A program made the position numbers and the translations under genes. The notes below the pieces were generated by a model. That model was not told the DNA's origin and did not search any database. It saw only the letters and a list, made by a program, of their open reading frames with translations. A DNA stretch of 64,000 nucleotides from Lentzea nigeriaca (GTDB lineage Bacteria; Actinomycetota; Actinomycetes; Mycobacteriales; Pseudonocardiaceae). Position 1 is the first letter of the stretch; the number at the start of each line of letters is the position of its first letter. Positions 50,766 to 59,839 of the stretch are shown here, one piece after another. The stretch lies in NCBI RefSeq assembly GCF_016907955.1, contig NZ_JAFBCX010000002.1, positions 558,001 to 622,000 of the forward strand. Direction: 5' to 3'.

Positions 50766-53700
50766 ATGCCCACAGCCCTGCCTAGACGTGGCCTGGCCGT
50801 CGCACTGGCTGCGTCGTTGGTGACCACCGTCCTCACCGCGACACCCCCACCGGTGGTCGCAGCGCCCTACAAACCGCCTGTACCGGCGAAAGAGCGCGTG
50901 ATCGCGGGCAAGATGGCGGACGCTTCGAAGAACGACGACGTGCGCACCGGCAAGGCGTTCACCGGTGGCACGCCGGTGTGGCCCAAGGCCGGGGTTGCCG
51001 AGGTCGATCTCGGAGCCTCTGCGGCGAAGGTCTCCGACACCCCGTTGACGGTGGCGGCGGCCGAGACCGCTGTCACGGCACGTGGCGCCAGACCTAGGAT
51101 CAAGATCGAGACGTTCGATCAGGAGAAGGCCCGCAAGGCGGGTGTGGAAGGCCTGCTGTTCAAGATCTCCGGCGGCTCGGCGAAGATCGAGGTCGACTAC
51201 TCGTCGTTCCGCTGGGCCTACGGTGCCGACTGGGCTTCTCGCCTTCGGCTCGTCGAGTTGCCCGAGTGTGCGCTGAGCACGCCCGACAAACCGGAGTGCG
51301 CGGCCAAGCCGGTCGCGTCGCGCAATGACGCGGCCAAGAACAAGGTGACAGCAACGCAGGCGAGTCCTGCGGCGGTGACCTTCATGGCGCTGACCGCAGG
51401 TACGTCCAGCGGTTCGGGCAGCTACAAGGCCACGAGCCTGTCGCCGTCGGCGACCTGGTCGGCCGGATCCAACACCGGTGGCTTCAGCTGGAACTACCCG
51501 TTGCGGATGCCGCCGTCGCTGGGTGGTCCGACACCGTCGCTGGCATTGGCGTACTCGTCGGCGAGCGTGGACGGCCGGATGGCGGCGTCGAACAACCAGC
51601 CGTCGTGGATCGGCGAGGGTTTCGACCTCGGCGTGAACTTCATTGAGCGCAAGTACGTCGGCTGCTCCGGTGACATGGCCGATGGCGCGCGCAACACCGT
51701 CGAGACCGGTGATCTGTGTTGGCGCAGCGAGAACGCGACGCTGTCGATGACGGGGCACGGTGGTGAGCTGATCAAAGAGGCAGCACCGTCGAACCGGTGG
51801 CGGCTGCGCAATGACGACGGCACGCGTGTGGAGCTCCGCCCTGGTGCGGACAACGGCGCACGCAACGGTGAGCACTGGGTCGTCACGACTCCGGACGGTA
51901 CGCAGCACTGGTTCGGTCGTGGCGCGCAGTCGGTGCTGAACGTACCGGTCGCGGGCAACCACGCGGGTGAGCCGTGTGCGGCGCCGCTGTTCAAGGACTC
52001 GTTCTGTTCGCAGCCGTACCGGTGGAACCTCGATTACGTCGTAGACACCCACGGAAACACCATGACGTACAGCTACGACAAGGAAACCAACAAATACGGG
52101 CGCAACAACTCCAGGACCGATCTGGCGGAGTACGACCGGGCGTCGGTGCTCAAGCAGATCGACTACGGCACTCGCAACGATCGCACCGAGAGCGCGCCGA
52201 TGCAGGTCGTCCTCGAGCCGGCGGACCGCTGCCTCGCCGACTGCGGCACGAAGGACGCCCAGCACTGGCCGGATGTGCCGTGGGACCAGGAGTGCGCGGG
52301 AAGCACGTGCCTCTACAGCTCTCCGACGTTCTGGGGGACCAAGCGCCTGGCTTCGGTGACGACCAAGGTCGGCGGGAACGCGGTCGAGAAGTGGACACTG
52401 ACCCACTCGTTCCCGGATCCCGGGGACGGCACCCGCGCAGGTCTGTGGCTGGACAAGATCTCGCGTGTCGGCCTCGTGGGCCAGCAGACCACCGTGCCGG
52501 ACGTACGTTTCCGCGGCATTCAGCTCAGCAACCGAGTCGACACGCACTCAGACCAGCTGGCGGCGATGAAGTGGTGGCGTCTCAAGACGATCTTCACCGA
52601 GAGCGGTGGCCAGATCGACGTCACCTACTCCGAACCGGACTGCGTCGTTGGTTCACGGATGCCGAACAGAGACGCGTTGCAGGACAACAACCTGCGCTGC
52701 TACCCGGTGCGCTGGACCCCGCCGGGCGACACCACGCCGATCTGGGACTTCTTCCACAAGTACGTCGTGACGAGCATGACCGAGTCGGACCTGACCGGTG
52801 GCTCGACGCGTGTGCTCACCCAGTACGACTACGTCGGCGATCCCGCGTGGCACTACTCCGATGACGACGGCTTCGTCAAAGCCGAGGACAAGACGTGGTC
52901 GGTGTGGCGCGGCTACGGCGCGGTCAAGACGCGGCTGGGTGATCCCGGCGAGCAGACGCTGACCGAGCGACGCTACTTCCGCGGCATGCACGGCGACAAA
53001 CTGCCCTCCGGCACGCGGACCGTGTCGATGCCGGCGATCGCCGTGGGCAACGTAGCGGCGGTGAACGACGAGGACGCCTTCGCGAGCATGATGCGCGAGG
53101 AGATCATCTACAACGGACCCGATGGCGCCGAGGTGTCCGCGACCGTCAACGGGCTCTGGCAGTCGGAGCCGACAGCCAGCCGCATGATCAATGGCGTCAC
53201 CGTTCACGCCAGGCACGTCCAGTCCTCGAGCAAGCATTCGCGCACCGCGCTGGACAGTGGCCGGGGCTTCCGCACGACCAGCCAGGTGACGGGGTTCGAC
53301 CAGGCCTACGGTTTGGCGACACAGACCGAGGACCGTGGCGACGACGCGGTCACCGGTGACGAGAAGTGCATCCTGATCGACTACGTGCACAACACCTCGG
53401 ACTGGGTGATCGGCAAGGTGTCGCGCAAGCGAGATTTCCTCGTCGACTGCGGGAAGGCCAACGCGGGCACGGGCCTGCAGGACGCCGACATCGCCGGAGA
53501 CCTCAAGACCTACTACGACGGTCAGGACCACGGTGCCCCGCCGACCAGGGGCGAGCCGACCAAGTCCGAGACCCTCAAGTCCTACGTCAACGCCACCGCG
53601 GCCTACCTGACAGAGTCGTCGACCGAGCGTGACGTCTACGGCAGGGTCACGAAGCTGACCGATCCCAAGGGCACCACGTCCACGGCGTACACGCCCTCCG

Positions 53701-56700
53701 CTGGTGGACCGGTCACCCAGATCACCACGACCAACACGCTCGGCTGGGCCACCACGACCACCGTTGAACCCGCGTGGGGCTCGCCGGTGTCCACCACGGA
53801 TCCCAACCTGCAGAAGGCGTTCATCGAGTACGACGGACTCGGCCGTACGACAGCAGTTTGGAAGCCTGGTCAGGAAAAGACAAACCGGCCCGCCTACAAG
53901 AAGTTCTCCTACTTGGAGCGAACCGACAGGCCCTCGGTCGTCGCAACGAGCGTGATGGCCAACGGCCAATACGTCACCTCGCGGCAGCTGTTCGACGGAT
54001 TGCTGCGACCGCGTCAGACGCAGCAGCCAGACGCGACAGGTAGCACGTCGAGCACGGTCATCACGGACACCTTCTACGACTCGGCAGGGCGAGCCAAGCG
54101 GACGAACAACCCCTACAGCGCGAACGTCGCTTCCGGCAACGACCTGTTCGTGCCGACTGAGGTGATCCCGACGGCGACGGTGACGACGTACGACGGTGCT
54201 GGTCGCGCGATCGCCCAGGCACTTAAGAAGAAGGTGCCCGTCGCCAGCCCTGGCGGTGACGAGTTGTTCCGTACGACCACCTACTACGCGGGTGACCGTA
54301 CGGACGTGACGCCGCCTGCCGGTGGCGTCGTGCAGTCGACCCTGATCGACGTCCTGGGTCGCAAGTCCGAGCTCCGGCATTACCACTCGGGTGTGGTGGC
54401 AGGTGCCGCGACGGGTTTCGACGCAACCACGTACACCTACGACCTGCAGGGTCGGCTGACCGAGGTCGCACACCCGTCGGGCAAGACGTGGCAGTACACC
54501 TACGACGTGCGCGGCCGGCAGATTCGCGTGGTCGACCCGGACAAGGGCACGACCGAGTCGACCTACGACGACGCGGATCAGCTGACGTCCACAAAGGATG
54601 GCCGAGGCAAAGCCATCGCGCACACCTACGACGCGCTGGGCCGCAAGACAAGCACGCGCGACGACTCACCGACCGGCCCATTGCGCACTGAGACGTTCTA
54701 CGACGTACTTGCCAGCGGCATCTCGGTCAAGGGCGCACAGGTGAAGTCAGTGCGCCACGGCGAGCTGGGCGACTATGTCACCGAACACAAGAACATCCGA
54801 CCGGACACGCTGCTGCCGACCTCCACCGACATCACGATCCCCGCAGGGGAAACAGGTCTCGGCGGCACCTACAACTACGTGTACAGCTATAACGACGACG
54901 ATCAGCTCCTCAGCACGCGCATCCCGGCGGTGGGCGATCTCAAACGCGAAACGCTGCAGTACGAGTACGACGCGCTGGGCCAGCCGAAGGTCCAGTTGTC
55001 TGGCTACGGCACCTCGCCGCTGACCGGTCTGGTCACCTCGACCACCTACACGCCGTTCGGTGAGCTGTCCACGTATGAGCTGCGTAACGGCATCAGCGCC
55101 AATCCGGTCAACATCCTGCGCGACTACGACGACTACACCCGGCGCCTTGTCCAGATCTGGACGACGAAGCTCACCGGGCCGACCGATGTCGCGAACGTGT
55201 CGTACAGCCACGACTGGGCGGGCAACGTCACCCGTGTCTCGGACTCGGTCAGTTCGGACACGCAGTGCTTCCGCACCGACTACCTGCGCCGCCTGACCGA
55301 GGCGTGGACCCCGGAATCCGGCAACTGCGACACCGACCCGACCGTCGCAGGACTGGGCGGACCGTCGAAGTACTGGCAGTCCTACAGCTACGACCTCGCT
55401 GGCGACCGCACGAAGCTGGTGGAACACGGCACCAGCGCGGGCGATCGCACAACGGAGTACTTCCCGACGCCGGGCAAGCACTCCGTCGCCGAGGCGGTGA
55501 CGACGGACAACGGAGGCAGCCGCAAGGCGTCCTACACCTACGACGACACCGGCAATACACTCACCCGCCCCTCACCGGGCGGTGGCACGCAGACGATGAC
55601 GTGGGACCAGGAAGGACGCGTCGCCACCACGGTCGACGAGTCGGGTCAGTCGTCGTACGTCTACGACGCGGACGGCAACCGGTTGGTCCGGCGCGACCCC
55701 GAGGGCCGGACGCTGTACCTGCCGGGTCAGGAGCTGCGCTACACGACTTCGTCCGGGGCGAAGGTCTGCACCCGGTATTACACGCACGCGGGTCAGACCG
55801 TCGCGATGCGGACGTCGACAGGTCTGATGTGGGTGTCGGCCGATCAGCACGGCACTGCCCAGAGCACCATCACCGCCCTGAGCCAGGCCGTGAGCACTCG
55901 GCGCACCCTTCCGTTCGGTGAGGTCCGCGGCGACACCGGAACGTGGCCGGCCCGGCTGGACAAGGGGTTTGTCGGCGGCACGCTGGACAACACCGGGCTG
56001 ACGCACATCGGTGCCCGTGAGTACGACCCGAAGCTGGGCCGGTTCATCTCGGTGGACCCGGTGATGGACCTGGCGGATCCGCGGCAATGGAACGCCTACG
56101 TCTACTCCAACAACAGCCCGGTCACCTTCAGCGACCCGACCGGCTTGTACTGCGACTCCTGCAACTTCTACGAGGGCGAGAAGTCAGATGCCGGTAACAA
56201 CGTCGGGTGCGGGTATTCGCCCAACGGTCTGTGTGGCCCTGAGGGAAGCGGTGTCTCCCAGCAGGAGATGAATCAGCTGTGGCAGTGGGAGTCCGGCACA
56301 GGTGACGGCTCCAACCAGCCGATCATCTACGGCCATCGACTACCCACCGCGGAGGAGATGAAGAGAGGGCCGATCTTCGGGGCGCCGGTCATGATGGCGC
56401 AAGACGAGACATACGCCGAGGCGGTCAAGCACTGGGCGACCTATCTGTGCCGCAGCAGCAACCCCGGCGCCGGTTTCTGCGAGTGGTCCTACACGGTGGG
56501 CAACAGGCCGGCGAACGGCTGGGACGCCGTGTTCACGGTCGTCGGCGCAGTCGGGCTTGCTGCCGGTGCCGTGGGCGGGTCGGCTCTGCGGGGCGCGGCC
56601 GCGGCGTCCAAGGAGGCGGGCTGGCTGGGCAAAGCCGCCAAGGCTGTCGGCCGCGGCTGTGAAGGCAACAGCTTCACCGGTGACACACAGGTGTTGATGG

Positions 56701-57413
56701 CGGACGGCTCGACCAAGCGCATCGACGAGATCGAGCTCGGCGATCAGGTCCTCGCCACAGATCCGGAGACGGGCGAGTCGGGCGCGCGAGAGGTGACCGC
56801 GACGATCATCGGCGAGGGCGCCAAGTTCCTCGTCGAGATTGAGACCGGTGCAAGCAAGATCGTCGCGACTGGCGGACACCCGTTCTGGCTGCCCGACCAA
56901 AAGCGCTGGGTTGAAGCCAAGGATCTGCGTGCGGGTTACGCGCTACAAACCTTGGCAGGTGCGCAGGTGCGTGTGACGGCGATCAAGAATCGGGTGGCGA
57001 TCACACGGGTGCACAACTTGACGGTCGATGACATCCACGCGTACTACGCCCTCGTTGGTAATTATCCTGTTCTTGTTCACAATACCTGCATCGAGGAAGA
57101 TGCTTTTCGAATCGGGGAGCATGTCCTACCTCGCCACACGCCCGCAGGGGCGCTAAACAGGGGAAAGTCTGTTTTTAACGAGGGTGAAGATCTGGTGGAG
57201 CTGGCTCAGAAGAGTACCACTCAGATTGGTAAGCGGCAGGCTGGAACCGGGCGAATTGAATACGTTATCGATGCGGGCAGGGTCATCGGGAAGGATGTCC
57301 ATGGCGTGGACACGAACACCTACACGGTAATTCGTACAAGTCGGCGCGAGTTCTATGAAAACGAGTTCCTTGAGTTTGGAGACTTGGTGACAATGCACCC
57401 AGGAACTCCGTAG
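50766..57413 (+). CDS. secreted RHS/YD-repeat polymorphic toxin with Hint domain
   Basis: A 2215-residue exported toxin. A signal peptide (LPRRGLAVALAASLVTTVLTATPPPVVAAP) is followed by an N-terminal beta region and many YD repeats (for example YDALGRKTSTRDD and YEYDALGQPKVQL). These build the shell and end in the RHS core motif IGAREYDPKLGRFISVDPV (about residue 1750) and NNSPVTFSDPTGLY. A linker with a Gly/Ala-rich hydrophobic stretch leads to a Hint self-cleaving domain (about 1964-2107), with ATGGHPFW and VHNLTVDDIHAYY, ending in VLVHN. The last 108 residues are the toxin tip. It has RHTPAGALNRGKSVFNEGED and a final GDLVTMHPGTP, the look of small secreted RNase tips, but I do not assign a family. 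The base composition drops at the tip. ATG 50766 decides the start by the signal peptide. Confidence 0.9.
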   Translation: MPTALPRRGLAVALAASLVTTVLTATPPPVVAAPYKPPVPAKERVIAGKMADASKNDDVRTGKAFTGGTPVWPKAGVAEVDLGASAAKVSDTPLTVAAAETAVTARGARPRIKIETFDQEKARKAGVEGLLFKISGGSAKIEVDYSSFRWAYGADWASRLRLVELPECALSTPDKPECAAKPVASRNDAAKNKVTATQASPAAVTFMALTAGTSSGSGSYKATSLSPSATWSAGSNTGGFSWNYPLRMPPSLGGPTPSLALAYSSASVDGRMAASNNQPSWIGEGFDLGVNFIERKYVGCSGDMADGARNTVETGDLCWRSENATLSMTGHGGELIKEAAPSNRWRLRNDDGTRVELRPGADNGARNGEHWVVTTPDGTQHWFGRGAQSVLNVPVAGNHAGEPCAAPLFKDSFCSQPYRWNLDYVVDTHGNTMTYSYDKETNKYGRNNSRTDLAEYDRASVLKQIDYGTRNDRTESAPMQVVLEPADRCLADCGTKDAQHWPDVPWDQECAGSTCLYSSPTFWGTKRLASVTTKVGGNAVEKWTLTHSFPDPGDGTRAGLWLDKISRVGLVGQQTTVPDVRFRGIQLSNRVDTHSDQLAAMKWWRLKTIFTESGGQIDVTYSEPDCVVGSRMPNRDALQDNNLRCYPVRWTPPGDTTPIWDFFHKYVVTSMTESDLTGGSTRVLTQYDYVGDPAWHYSDDDGFVKAEDKTWSVWRGYGAVKTRLGDPGEQTLTERRYFRGMHGDKLPSGTRTVSMPAIAVGNVAAVNDEDAFASMMREEIIYNGPDGAEVSATVNGLWQSEPTASRMINGVTVHARHVQSSSKHSRTALDSGRGFRTTSQVTGFDQAYGLATQTEDRGDDAVTGDEKCILIDYVHNTSDWVIGKVSRKRDFLVDCGKANAGTGLQDADIAGDLKTYYDGQDHGAPPTRGEPTKSETLKSYVNATAAYLTESSTERDVYGRVTKLTDPKGTTSTAYTPSAGGPVTQITTTNTLGWATTTTVEPAWGSPVSTTDPNLQKAFIEYDGLGRTTAVWKPGQEKTNRPAYKKFSYLERTDRPSVVATSVMANGQYVTSRQLFDGLLRPRQTQQPDATGSTSSTVITDTFYDSAGRAKRTNNPYSANVASGNDLFVPTEVIPTATVTTYDGAGRAIAQALKKKVPVASPGGDELFRTTTYYAGDRTDVTPPAGGVVQSTLIDVLGRKSELRHYHSGVVAGAATGFDATTYTYDLQGRLTEVAHPSGKTWQYTYDVRGRQIRVVDPDKGTTESTYDDADQLTSTKDGRGKAIAHTYDALGRKTSTRDDSPTGPLRTETFYDVLASGISVKGAQVKSVRHGELGDYVTEHKNIRPDTLLPTSTDITIPAGETGLGGTYNYVYSYNDDDQLLSTRIPAVGDLKRETLQYEYDALGQPKVQLSGYGTSPLTGLVTSTTYTPFGELSTYELRNGISANPVNILRDYDDYTRRLVQIWTTKLTGPTDVANVSYSHDWAGNVTRVSDSVSSDTQCFRTDYLRRLTEAWTPESGNCDTDPTVAGLGGPSKYWQSYSYDLAGDRTKLVEHGTSAGDRTTEYFPTPGKHSVAEAVTTDNGGSRKASYTYDDTGNTLTRPSPGGGTQTMTWDQEGRVATTVDESGQSSYVYDADGNRLVRRDPEGRTLYLPGQELRYTTSSGAKVCTRYYTHAGQTVAMRTSTGLMWVSADQHGTAQSTITALSQAVSTRRTLPFGEVRGDTGTWPARLDKGFVGGTLDNTGLTHIGAREYDPKLGRFISVDPVMDLADPRQWNAYVYSNNSPVTFSDPTGLYCDSCNFYEGEKSDAGNNVGCGYSPNGLCGPEGSGVSQQEMNQLWQWESGTGDGSNQPIIYGHRLPTAEEMKRGPIFGAPVMMAQDETYAEAVKHWATYLCRSSNPGAGFCEWSYTVGNRPANGWDAVFTVVGAVGLAAGAVGGSALRGAAAASKEAGWLGKAAKAVGRGCEGNSFTGDTQVLMADGSTKRIDEIELGDQVLATDPETGESGAREVTATIIGEGAKFLVEIETGASKIVATGGHPFWLPDQKRWVEAKDLRAGYALQTLAGAQVRVTAIKNRVAITRVHNLTVDDIHAYYALVGNYPVLVHNTCIEEDAFRIGEHVLPRHTPAGALNRGKSVFNEGEDLVELAQKSTTQIGKRQAGTGRIEYVIDAGRVIGKDVHGVDTNTYTVIRTSRREFYENEFLEFGDLVTMHPGTP

Positions 57414-57463
57414 TTCGACTAAATCTATGGGATACTCGGGACGTCTGACAGGAAGGAGTAGTG

Positions 57464-57772
57464 GTGGGGTTTTTGCTCAGAGTCTTGGAAGGGGACGGGG
57501 CTGTGGTAGAGGAAGTTGTCGCTGACCTCAACTTCAACCCTGTGCGAGCGGGATTTGACTCGGCAGACTTTCCGATGATGGGGATGCTGGATCCGTATAG
57601 GGACACCTCGTTCGACTACCTTCAATGCGAGTTGCTGGAACGGGAGGTGCGAAGAGCAGCAACGCGTTTGGGGGAGAATGGTGTTTCGGGTGACTTTATT
57701 GCAGAGCTCATCCGGCTGTGCAAGATTGGTCGCGCCAAACCCCAACGACGGTTTGTTTTCATTGGTGACTGA
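57464..57772 (+). CDS. probable immunity protein for the RHS toxin
   Basis: A 102-residue soluble protein without recognised family, encoded 50 bases past the toxin tip on the same strand. It shares the lower GC content of the tip. It is acidic at the N-terminal half (LEGDGAVVEEVVADLNFNP) and helical at the C-terminal half (YLQCELLEREVRRAATRLGENG). Position, size and composition fit an immunity protein that neutralises the toxin tip, as in all polymorphic toxin loci. GTG 57464 is chosen because AAGGAG lies five bases ahead; GTG 57461 is too close. Confidence 0.65.
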   Translation: MGFLLRVLEGDGAVVEEVVADLNFNPVRAGFDSADFPMMGMLDPYRDTSFDYLQCELLEREVRRAATRLGENGVSGDFIAELIRLCKIGRAKPQRRFVFIGD

Positions 57773-57798
57773 CGTTTGCTTCCTATCTGTTTCGATGC

Positions 57799-57823
57799 AA
57801 GTTGCGCAAACAATGCGCAACTT
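57799..57823 (+). terminator. hairpin after the immunity gene
   Basis: AAGTTGCGCA and TGCGCAACTT form a perfect ten-base stem with a five-base loop, 26 bases past the immunity gene stop. It probably closes the toxin-immunity transcript. The rest of the gap up to 58000 shows no further gene. Confidence 0.6.
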
Positions 57824-58000
57824 CGTGCGGGTATGCAGGCGGGGGGCTTTCGTCAAAAGATTGACCAGTCGTGCGGGATGGTGCCTTATTCCGTGAGCTG
57901 GAGATTGTCGGCCGTTTAGTGTGGAGACATCGGAGGCTGCTATGGCCGCTATAGTTCATTTTCCTGAATGAGTTGACTTGTTCGAAGGAACTGAAGGCAA

Positions 58001-58489
58001 ATGAAGATCACCTTCGCGGGCACCTCTGTAATGCTTGTGCTGATGACTGTGGGGGCGTGCGGAGTCGATGTGCCCGCAGGACTGGTGGGCAAGGTCAACG
58101 CGGGCTGTCCCAATCTTGTCAAGCCTGAGCCGGTGGCGGTCATCACTCGGGGGTTCGAGGTCTCTCAGGTTGCCTCTGAGGTGGCCGACAGCTGCAAGGT
58201 CTCCATACGGGACGGCCGTGATGTGCTTCTTGTCTCCCTCATCGCCCACCCGAGCCAGGAAGTGGCGGAGCGGCAGGCAGCCATGCTCTGCCCCAGTGGC
58301 AGTTTGGACGAGCCGGACAAGTCGTGCATGGCCAGCACTGCTGACAGCGGGCGATTTGCGGTGCATGGCGCCGCTGGGCGGTGGGAGGTACGGATCGCGG
58401 TCTCCGAGATTCCGGTGAACGACGAGGTGCAAGCCGCGGTGCACCAGATTTTCAAGGATCTGCGAAGCTCAAGTAAGACCAGGGGATAG
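58001..58489 (+). CDS. small lipoprotein of unknown function
   Basis: A 162-residue lipoprotein. The signal MKITFAGTSVMLVLMTVGAC ends in a lipobox (VGAC) and the Cys should carry the lipid. The mature part has a DUF3558-like arrangement of a few Cys residues (NAGCPNL, ADSCKV, MLCPSG, KSCMAS) and an alpha/beta pattern, with no catalytic motif visible. It is exposed outside the membrane. It follows the toxin-immunity pair on the same strand, but a hairpin and 230 bases lie between, so a link with the toxin is uncertain. Confidence 0.65.
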   Translation: MKITFAGTSVMLVLMTVGACGVDVPAGLVGKVNAGCPNLVKPEPVAVITRGFEVSQVASEVADSCKVSIRDGRDVLLVSLIAHPSQEVAERQAAMLCPSGSLDEPDKSCMASTADSGRFAVHGAAGRWEVRIAVSEIPVNDEVQAAVHQIFKDLRSSSKTRG

Positions 58490-58556
58490 GCGGCGCTATG
58501 AACGCGACGCAGACCGGCCGGTTGGCGACGCACTGACTACTATCAGGAGATCTTCC

Positions 58557-58793
58557 GGGTTGTGCCTCGCGTGCAGGCGTCTATCGCGACGATTTCGGTG
58601 TGACCTGCGGGCTCGTGGAGACCGGGCTTGATGTGGTGTGGTTCCGTCGACGGCTCGGCGTCATAGTGGGGCGTTGTGGGCGTTGAAGCAGCGCGTGTTC
58701 CACACCGTGGCTGCCGTTCCGAGGCATAAAGCGACAGGGCAGCCAGCCGTTCGGGTGGTCTTGGAGTATCTTCGGCAGATCTTGGCGCGGTGA
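58557..58793 (+). pseudogene. decayed 3' fragment of a LysR regulator gene
   Basis: The 343-base gap between the lipoprotein and the XRE gene holds a run that follows the last 75 codons of the LysR gene at 44710-45588 base by base. Shared pieces include GTGCCTCG, GCGACGATTTCGGTGT, TGCGGGCT, GTTGAAGCAGC and CAGCC. Frame shifts occur in several places, so no protein can result; the frame closes at TGA 58793. The first three quarters of the gene are missing. A tiny frame MNATQTGRLATH before it, at 58498, has no ribosome site. Confidence 0.7.
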
Positions 58794-58832
58794 GAATCTC
58801 AGATTCCAGATCACGCCGATAACGTCTCATTC

Positions 58833-59645
58833 GTGTCCGAACCCACGTTCCGGCAGAGGCGGCTCGGCAGAGTGTTGCAGGAGCTGCGGGAGAGGGCTGG
58901 CCTCAGTCAGCGGGAGATCGCCGAGCGACTGCATTACAACATCGCCAAGGTCAGCCGCATCGAGAACGGCCAGGTGCCGGACTACTCCGCATTCGAGACG
59001 ATGCTGGACGTGTACGGCGTGATCGCTGACTACGTCGAGCCGTACATCGAGATGTGGAACCTCGCGGCTGAAAAGGCTTGGTGGCACCAGTACCGACTGG
59101 ACGACACCGGGTACATCAGCCTTGAGCACGACGCCACCGTGATCAGGACGTTCCAGGCGACCTACATCCCTGGGACGCTCCAGTCCAAGCAGTACATGCA
59201 AGCGGTGTTCGCCAGCGTGCGGGCGCCGCGGTCGAAGAGATGGGTCGACGAGCAGATCGCGATTCGGGTTCGCAGGCAGCAACGTCTCCACGGTGACGAG
59301 CCGGTCCAGTACCACGCGATCATCACCGAGTTCGCGCTTTGTCATGCGGACCGTCAGCAACTGTTGTACATCAACAAGATCGGTGGGCTGCCCAACGTCA
59401 CCGTCCAGGTCATCCTCGACTCGGTCGGCCTGCACGAGGGGCACAACGGCTCGTTCACCTTGCTGGACTTCCCCTACCCGAGCGACCCCAGGGTGCTGTA
59501 CGTCGAGCACACCGAGGGGGCGATCCACATCGAGGACTTGGCTCGGGTGAAGTCGGCTACCCTCACCTTCAAGCATCTCTCGAAGCTGGCGTTGACTCAC
59601 GAGCAGTCCGCCGCGTGGATCGAGAGGTTGGCTGCCGAGAGGTAG
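58833..59645 (+). CDS. XRE-family regulator with DUF5753 domain
   Basis: A 270-residue helix-turn-helix protein. The XRE DNA-binding domain (RLGRVLQELRERAGLSQREIAERLHYNIAKVSRIENGQ) is followed by a DUF5753 ligand-like domain (WWHQYRLDDTGYISLEHDATVIRTFQATYIPGTLQS to KHLSKLALTHEQSAAWIERLA). Such genes are abundant in actinomycetes and nearly always pair with a small DUF397 protein, as here eight bases downstream. Some pairs control development and antibiotic genes; the target here is not known. GTG 58833 start, without a clear ribosome site. Confidence 0.9.
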   Translation: MSEPTFRQRRLGRVLQELRERAGLSQREIAERLHYNIAKVSRIENGQVPDYSAFETMLDVYGVIADYVEPYIEMWNLAAEKAWWHQYRLDDTGYISLEHDATVIRTFQATYIPGTLQSKQYMQAVFASVRAPRSKRWVDEQIAIRVRRQQRLHGDEPVQYHAIITEFALCHADRQQLLYINKIGGLPNVTVQVILDSVGLHEGHNGSFTLLDFPYPSDPRVLYVEHTEGAIHIEDLARVKSATLTFKHLSKLALTHEQSAAWIERLAAER

Positions 59646-59653
59646 GGGTCGAA

Positions 59654-59839
59654 GTGTCCGTTGTGTGGCGCAAGAGTAGCCGCAGTGGCAGCGGGGGCAA
59701 CGCCGACTGCGTCGAGGTCGCCCTGGGCAGCACCACTGCGCTCGTGCGTGACTCCAAGAACCGGACGTCGATGATCGCGGCGCCTGGCTGGGCCGCGTTC
59801 GTGGACGCGGTCAAGCGCGGAGACCTAAGCCAGGTCTGA
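59654..59839 (+). CDS. DUF397 protein, partner of the XRE regulator
   Basis: A 61-residue DUF397 protein. It shows the complete family layout: VWRKSSRSGSGGNADCVEVAL, then ALVRDSKN, then PGWAAFVDAVKRG. In known pairs the DUF397 protein opposes or assists the XRE regulator. GTG 59654 follows AGGGG at good distance. Its stop lies inside the 3' end of the convergent GntR gene (15-base overlap). Confidence 0.9.
   Translation: MSVVWRKSSRSGSGGNADCVEVALGSTTALVRDSKNRTSMIAAPGWAAFVDAVKRGDLSQV

Noticed and set aside
52653-54623. Long minus-strand frames inside the RHS gene
   Set aside because: Shadow of the repetitive RHS codons; no ribosome site, no family pattern, and the plus-strand frame is continuous with YD repeats.
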